From: Bifidobacterium moukalabense DSM 27321
Lineage (GTDB): Bacteria; Actinomycetota; Actinomycetes; Actinomycetales; Bifidobacteriaceae
DNA: 64,000 bases
NCBI RefSeq assembly: GCF_000522505.1
Contig: NZ_AZMV01000002.1
Span: forward strand, 62,177-126,176
Direction of reading: 5' to 3'
Below the pieces are notes generated by a model. It worked only from the letters and a program-made list of their open reading frames with translations. It searched no databases and was not told the DNA's origin. Every line of letters starts with the position of its first letter. The stretch's first letter is position 1. Positions 60,008 to 64,000 of this stretch are shown piece by piece. Position numbers and translations under genes: made by a program.

Positions 60008-61417
60008 TCAGAAGGGGCGGATTACGAACCAGAGGGCGCCGTGGGCGGGGATGGTGCCGCGGATCACGCGATCCTCGCCCTCCCCTTCGAGGCGCATGTC
60101 GGATGCGGTGCCGGGGGCATCGGACCATAGGTCGATGAGCGTCCAGTCACGATTGCGGCCGTCGATGCCCACGAAACTTTGCAGTTGGATGTTGCCTTTG
60201 AGATCGTAGGGGTCGCCGCCCGTCCAGAAGATTGCGCCATAATGGCCGCCAGGATGTGCGGAAGGTGTGCCGTCGGCCCATTCGGCCGCATCGGCGGTCC
60301 ATATGATGAGGTCGCCGATGTAGCTTTCCTCGACGTTCCATTCGGCGAACAGCCGTTCGCGCACGATCTCACGATTGTTGGCGGAGCCGGCCGTCACCTC
60401 GCGCAATGCGGGATTGGAGAGCAGCGCAATCGCATCATCATCGCTGGTCGGCAGGTCGCCGCCGACCATCAGCGGCGAACGGCCCATGCACCACAGCGTC
60501 AGCAGCGTCTTCTGCTCATCGATCGTCAGTCGCGACTGCCGATCGTCGCCTCGTTCGGCACGCAATCCGATATGGCCGAGCGGTAGCATATCGGCATCGG
60601 CCCAGTGGCCGGTCCGCTGCAGCGGCGCCCAACGCGCAAGGCGAGGGAATTGCTGGAAAACGTCTTCCCACCGATCCCACAGATCGTCGGAGATGCGCCA
60701 CATCTGCGCTACGTTTCGCAGAAAATCGACATGCGTGCTGGCCACCCAGCCACCCGGCGACAACGAGAGCGTGATCCGGCGACCATACCTCCTCTCCGCT
60801 TTCGCGATGGCATTGTGGTAGGCCTCGATCTCTTCCGGAAAGAACGGCGTCTGCATGTCGTCGACCTTCAGGAAGTCCAAACCCCACGAGGCGAACAGGT
60901 CGACCTGCGCGTCATACCAGGCCTGGGCGCCGGCATCGCCACGCTTCAGACCGTAGTTGTCGTGGTTCCATACGCAGGTATGCGCGGTGTCGGCAACATC
61001 CTGCGCGGTGAGGCCGGTGCCCTTCACCGGCAGGTTCTCATGCACGGCCTGGCGTGGAATGCCGCGCATCACATGCACGCCGAGTTCCAGACCGAGCTCA
61101 TGCACCGCATTGGCGAGCGGGCCGAATCCTTTGCCTCCGGCGGAGCTTGGGAAACGATGCTCGTCGGGTATTTGCCGGCCGTATTCGTCGATGCACAACG
61201 GCGTGCCGTCGGAATACCCGTGGGCGTGGGCGTGGGGATCGAACCAACCGGCGTCGATCACCAGTGTGCTCCAGCCGGCGACTTTCAGATGTTTCGCCAT
61301 GAACCGTGCATTGGCGAGTACTTCGTCTTCGGTGATGGTGGTGCCGTAGGAGTCCCAGCTGTTCCAGCCCATGGGCGGCCGCCAGGCCTTCGGCAACGTA
61401 TCGGGCAGTGTCGTCAT
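60008..61417 (-). CDS. GH27 glycosidase (alpha-galactosidase / beta-L-arabinopyranosidase family)
   Basis: A 469-residue clan GH-D enzyme. It starts PPMGWNSWDSYGTTITEDEV, the family opening. LVIDAGWFDP, nucleophile Asp in LDFLKVDDMQTP near 184 and acid/base Asp in MWRISDDLWDRWED near 242 follow, then GHWADADMLPLG and the C-terminal beta domain. The usual cysteine pairs of eukaryotic alpha-galactosidases are absent, and there is no signal peptide. ATG 61417 follows AAGGAG. It is first in a minus-strand operon with GH51 and the GPH transporter, divergent from LacI. GH27 covers both alpha-galactosidase and beta-L-arabinopyranosidase; the company of arabinosidases favours plant arabinan or arabinogalactan side chains. 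Confidence 0.88.
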   Translation of the reverse strand: MTTLPDTLPKAWRPPMGWNSWDSYGTTITEDEVLANARFMAKHLKVAGWSTLVIDAGWFDPHAHAHGYSDGTPLCIDEYGRQIPDEHRFPSSAGGKGFGPLANAVHELGLELGVHVMRGIPRQAVHENLPVKGTGLTAQDVADTAHTCVWNHDNYGLKRGDAGAQAWYDAQVDLFASWGLDFLKVDDMQTPFFPEEIEAYHNAIAKAERRYGRRITLSLSPGGWVASTHVDFLRNVAQMWRISDDLWDRWEDVFQQFPRLARWAPLQRTGHWADADMLPLGHIGLRAERGDDRQSRLTIDEQKTLLTLWCMGRSPLMVGGDLPTSDDDAIALLSNPALREVTAGSANNREIVRERLFAEWNVEESYIGDLIIWTADAAEWADGTPSAHPGGHYGAIFWTGGDPYDLKGNIQLQSFVGIDGRNRDWTLIDLWSDAPGTASDMRLEGEGEDRVIRGTIPAHGALWFVIRPF

Positions 61418-61512
61418 CGAGCCGCTCCTTGTTCGTTCGATTCGCCTGATCGCTTGGTGTATGTGTTGCGTTTCGTGGTCGTGACTGCCGGACCATTCCG
61501 GCAATCATGATA

Positions 61513-61524
61513 TGTACCGTTACA
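61513..61524. promoter_or_regulatory. LacI-type operator site A (TGTACCGTTACA)
   Basis: Near-palindrome in the 265-base gap between divergent GH27 and lacI genes. It shares CGTTACA with site B at 61641. The likely owner is the adjacent LacI protein. Confidence 0.5.
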
Positions 61525-61640
61525 CATTCTATTGGAGTTTTCTCATTGCACAACTTACACGGCGATTCGGTGAGTCTGCTGATTTTCCAATGTTTTCAAC
61601 AGGAAAGACTTCGACTTTACAGAAACGTAAAACTATAATA

Positions 61641-61650
61641 TCGTTACATA
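61641..61650. promoter_or_regulatory. LacI-type operator site B (TCGTTACATA)
   Basis: Second CGTTACA element, 124 bases from site A and about 35 bases before the lacI start. With site A it brackets the divergent promoters and could support looping and autoregulation. Confidence 0.4.
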
Positions 61651-61682
61651 TAATCAGCGATCCATTACCGAGGAGGCCATGC

Positions 61683-62807
61683 ATGACAACCAGTAGGCCG
61701 ACACTGCGCGATGTAGCGGCTGCGGCTGGCGTCTCCCCCATGACCGCATCGAATGCGCTGCGCGGCAAGACCGGCGTCAGGGAGTCGACGCGGGCCAAGG
61801 TGCTCGCCGCAGCGAAAAAATTGGATTACCGCATCAATCTGACCGCCAGCATGCTGAAATCCGGCCGCAGCAACATCATCCACGTCATCGTCAACGAATT
61901 CGATTCGCCGTTCTATTCGAAACTCACGCAGGCGCTGAGCAATGAAATCGTGGCACGCGGACTCATACCGTTCATCGAGCAGACGCGCTATTCCGCCGAC
62001 GCCGCAACGCATGCGCTGACCACCAACCCGTTCTCCGGGCAGCTGTTCGACGGCGAGATCATCCACGCCTGGGGGCTGGACGCGCATGTGCCGGTCGCCG
62101 CGCTCAACGGTGGCAGGCCGTTCGTACTGGTCGACGCCTGCGAGGAGACGCCCACGCTCGACGCCGTGAATTTCCCCAACGAGGAAGGCGAGCGGGCGGC
62201 GGCACAGCTGCTCATCGATCACGGATGCCGCAACATCGCGATCGTGGGCCACGCTTTCGCCGAACGAGCCGATCTGGCGCACGCACAGAACGCGTTCGGA
62301 CTGCGGCTGCGCGGTGCATGCGGTGCGATCCTTGACGCGGGGCTGCCGTATGACGCATCAGCCGTGTTCGAGGCGGGCAGCGCCGCCGACGGCATCACGG
62401 CCGGCCATGCGATCGCGCGTCAGATTCTCGACGCACGTTCCGGCAACACGGATGCCCTGCCGCCGTTCGACGGCGTCTGCTGCGCCAACGACTACGCGGC
62501 GTTCGGCGTAATCCGCGGTCTTGCCGACCACGGCATCCGCGTACCGCAGGATGTGAAGGTGATCGGATTCGACGGCGTAAGCTGCGGCTCGTATGCGACG
62601 CCGTCGCTCAGCACCGTCGAGGTGAATCTGGAACAACTCGCCAAATACGCACTCGACATGCTGACCGCACGAATCGAACATCAGGCCAACGGCGGAAACG
62701 AGGATGGCGAGACCCTGCCGCCGAGCAGGGCCATCATCGGCTATCGGATCGTCGAACGCGAATCCACCGCAACCCGCCCCTCCGAATGCTCCGCGCACGC
62801 TCTCTGA
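61683..62807 (+). CDS. LacI family transcriptional regulator
   Basis: A 374-residue sugar-responsive repressor. The helix-turn-helix is PTLRDVAAAAGVSPMTASNALRGKTGVRESTRAKV (residues 6-40), followed by the hinge AAKKLDYRINLTASMLKSGRS and a periplasmic-binding-protein-like effector domain. ATG 61683 has GAGGAGG six bases upstream; the overlapping ATG at 61679 is in another frame. It is divergent from the GH27-GH51-transporter operon and directly upstream of GH43, so it most likely controls both. Two CGTTACA sites lie in the intergenic region. Confidence 0.94.
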   Translation: MTTSRPTLRDVAAAAGVSPMTASNALRGKTGVRESTRAKVLAAAKKLDYRINLTASMLKSGRSNIIHVIVNEFDSPFYSKLTQALSNEIVARGLIPFIEQTRYSADAATHALTTNPFSGQLFDGEIIHAWGLDAHVPVAALNGGRPFVLVDACEETPTLDAVNFPNEEGERAAAQLLIDHGCRNIAIVGHAFAERADLAHAQNAFGLRLRGACGAILDAGLPYDASAVFEAGSAADGITAGHAIARQILDARSGNTDALPPFDGVCCANDYAAFGVIRGLADHGIRVPQDVKVIGFDGVSCGSYATPSLSTVEVNLEQLAKYALDMLTARIEHQANGGNEDGETLPPSRAIIGYRIVERESTATRPSECSAHAL

Positions 62808-62839
62808 CGGAGAAGAACCACCACCGACAAAGGAATCCC

Positions 62840-63874
62840 ATGAACACCACCGAAGCCTACATTTTCGTGCACTTCATCGGCGACGAGAAGACACCGACCG
62901 ACGAACAGCTGTATTTCGCATTAAGCCGGGACGGCGTGCACTGGCAAGACCTTCGTCCCGCCGGAAAACCGGCATTGCAGTGGCTGGGCGGCGAAAAAGG
63001 CGTGCGCGACCCGCATATCGCACGCGATCCGCACGGCGGATTCCATATCGTGGCCACCGATCTGAGCATCTATTATCGCGGCGGCTGGGGGCCGAACGAC
63101 GGTGCGACCGCGAACGGTTCGACGGGTCTGGTGATCTGGGACTCCCCCGACCTCGTGCACTGGAGCGAGCCGCGCCTGGTGGACGTCGCGTCCAAGATCC
63201 CGGGCGCCGGCATGGCCTGGGCGCCGGAGGCCAATTGGGATCCGGTCCGTGAGCAGTGGATCGTGTTCTGGTCCACCCAGTGCAACATCGAGGAGCCGGG
63301 CAATCCGCTGGCCAATGAGCTGGGCGATCCGACGAACGTGTATTACGCGACCACACGCGATTTCGTCACGTTCTCCGATCCGGTCAAATGGATCGACCGC
63401 AAGAACGTCATCATCGACTCGACCATGCTGCTCGACGATGACGGCTGGTGGTACCGTGCGTCAAAGGATTCGGAAATCACCATCGAACGTACCCGGAACC
63501 CGTACGCGGTGACCTATGAGGTGCTGCGCACCGACGATCCGAACGAATGGTCGTACGTGGGCACGCTCACCGACATCCTCGGCAACGGGCGCTACTCCAT
63601 GCATTATCTGGAAGGTCCGGAACTGTTCCGCTACAACGATGCGGACGCACATGAAGTGGATGGCAGGAAGATGCCGTTCGGCCTGATGTGCGACCAGTAT
63701 GCGGAATCCAAGGGCTATCTGTCATTCCGCACCGCCTCGCTCGCCTCGCATGATCCGGACGATTGGCAGCGTGCCGACGACATCGATTTCGGCACCTTGA
63801 AGAAGCGCCACGGTGCGATTCTGCCGATTACGTCAGCCGAATATGACGCCGTGCAGGCCGCCTTCCGCCTGTGA
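62840..63874 (+). CDS. GH43-like glycosidase (probable arabinosidase)
   Basis: A 344-residue five-bladed beta-propeller enzyme. Blade repeats of the YFALSRDGVHWQDL, IWDSPDLVHWSEP and YYATTRDFVTFSDP type are obvious. The catalytic base Asp is likely in KGVRDPHIARD near 53, the acid Glu in YLEGPELFRY near 259, and the pKa-tuning Asp in IIDSTMLLD near 193. ATG 62840 follows AAAGGA. There is no signal peptide. It follows lacI by 32 bases. Arabinan- or xylan-derived oligosaccharides are the probable substrates, matching GH51 and GH27 across the divergent promoter. Confidence 0.9.
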   Translation: MNTTEAYIFVHFIGDEKTPTDEQLYFALSRDGVHWQDLRPAGKPALQWLGGEKGVRDPHIARDPHGGFHIVATDLSIYYRGGWGPNDGATANGSTGLVIWDSPDLVHWSEPRLVDVASKIPGAGMAWAPEANWDPVREQWIVFWSTQCNIEEPGNPLANELGDPTNVYYATTRDFVTFSDPVKWIDRKNVIIDSTMLLDDDGWWYRASKDSEITIERTRNPYAVTYEVLRTDDPNEWSYVGTLTDILGNGRYSMHYLEGPELFRYNDADAHEVDGRKMPFGLMCDQYAESKGYLSFRTASLASHDPDDWQRADDIDFGTLKKRHGAILPITSAEYDAVQAAFRL

Positions 63875-63931
63875 GGATCGGATTTTAGGATTGTGACGCT
63901 CGTCCGGACATGGACCGGACGGCTGGGCCGT

Positions 63932-63969
63932 GCACGATTCGCCCTGAAAGGTCCTCAGGCGGATCGTGC
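63932..63969 (+). terminator. Stem-loop after the GH43 gene
   Basis: GCACGATTCGCCCTGA and TCAGGCGGATCGTGC form a 15-bp stem with one G-U pair and one bulge around a short loop. A smaller stem GTCCGG/CCGGAC lies at 63902-63920. There is no clear U-run. Confidence 0.6.
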
Positions 63970-64000
63970 GTGAATAGCCTGGGACAAAACCCTTGATATG

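Overview
This window is bacterial chromosome from a Bifidobacterium. The signs are high GC coding, a 16S-23S-5S operon whose 16S reads as Bifidobacterium, a 16S-23S spacer without tRNA genes, anaerobic class III ribonucleotide reductase, a FucP-type permease, and many glycoside hydrolases under TetR and LacI control. The variable 16S regions do not match my memory of B. longum or B. adolescentis, so I do not name a species.

Layout. 0-4.4 kb: sugar transporter (cut by the window edge), TetR, GH42 beta-galactosidase, and a second TetR beside two palindromic operators. 4.4-17.4 kb: housekeeping genes, namely glutamate-cysteine ligase, a giant fused acyl-CoA dehydratase activase, nrdG, nrdD with tandem NrdR-like boxes, xseA, xseB and a membrane endonuclease/phosphatase-like protein. 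17.5-25.9 kb: tRNA-Arg(CCU), an orphan 5S rRNA gene, a VOC protein, FucP, DUF4391, Ppx/GppA, aminotransferase, a solitary Vsr endonuclease, Gfo/Idh oxidoreductase and a Nudix hydrolase. 25.9-29.1 kb: a PLD-nuclease/SF2-helicase/DUF3427 protein. 29.1-32.3 kb: two unrecognised genes and an apparently gene-poor stretch. 32.3-41.5 kb: a defence cassette of GHKL (MORC-like) ATPase, Z1 helicase-like ATPase, PD-(D/E)XK nuclease and AIPR protein, facing a C5-cytosine methyltransferase. 41.7-47.2 kb: rRNA operon on the minus strand. 48.2-55 kb: ABC permease with a degenerate ATPase partner, HD protein, class II glutamine amidotransferase and Kup. 55-63.9 kb: TatD and an arabinoside/galactoside locus (GPH transporter, GH51, GH27, LacI, GH43).

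How parts fit. The 32-41 kb cassette looks like an ATP-dependent restriction-modification relative of the MutL/MORC-Z1 systems: the methyltransferase protects self DNA while the ATPases and nuclease act on foreign DNA. Vsr (23.8 kb) and the Nudix-helicase pair (25.5 kb) widen this into a defence- and repair-rich stretch. Three genes (GH42, the PLD helicase, Z1) each appear to carry one extra base in a homopolymer. This is either systematic sequencing error or real slippage, and it decides whether the GH42 and both defence ATPases are intact.
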